From contig JBFWZL010000380.1 in assembly GCA_050185455.1 (NCBI GenBank), positions 1 to 6,512 on the forward strand: a stretch of DNA of 6,512 nt. Reading direction: 5' to 3'. The position numbers and the translations under genes are program-made. The notes below the pieces were generated by a model. It was not told the DNA's origin and searched no databases. It saw only the letters and a program-made list of their open reading frames with translations. This document shows, piece by piece, positions 6,512-6,512 of the stretch. The stretch is from SYOC01 sp050185455 (GTDB lineage: Bacteria > Desulfobacterota > Binatia > Bin18). Positions within the stretch are counted from its first letter, which is position 1. Every line of letters starts with the position of its first letter.

Positions 6512-6512
6512 A

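Overview
The window comes from a Gram-negative bacterium: three of its five genes look like outer-membrane or cell-envelope proteins. Two have clear signal peptides, and one is a TonB-dependent receptor ending in phenylalanine. By eye the DNA is moderately GC-rich. The gene content (DUF1329 protein, cobyric acid synthase, TonB receptor, MetA-type beta-barrel) fits a proteobacterium or an uncultured proteobacteria-like lineage. Nothing here fixes the taxon.

Positions 2-2543, plus strand: the 3' part of a DUF1329 envelope-protein gene runs into a complete cobyric acid synthase gene (cobQ/cbiP). The two overlap by 11 bp, so they are probably co-transcribed and translationally coupled. CobQ has the signature motifs of both its synthetase and glutamine amidotransferase halves and looks functional.

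Positions 2540-2627: a REP-like pair of inverted hairpin units lies between the convergent genes. The stop codon of cobQ is inside its first unit.

Positions 2655-6511, minus strand, in transcription order: (1) the last 74 codons of an unrecognised gene with a His-containing tail; (2) after 23 bp, a signal-peptide-bearing beta-barrel protein of the 'MetA-pathway of phenol degradation'/transporter type; (3) after a 318-bp spacer holding a long imperfect hairpin, a 746-aa TonB-dependent receptor. A joint role in uptake of a metal or metal complex is a reasonable inference, but the substrate cannot be read from the sequence. I looked for a cobalamin riboswitch in front of the receptor and did not find one, so the nearby cobQ gives no firm reason to call it a B12 receptor.

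I found no RNA genes, CRISPR array, insertion sequence or phage gene. The most unusual items are the two different REP-like elements within about 2.5 kb, the DUF1329-cobQ overlap, and the three-gene envelope cluster.
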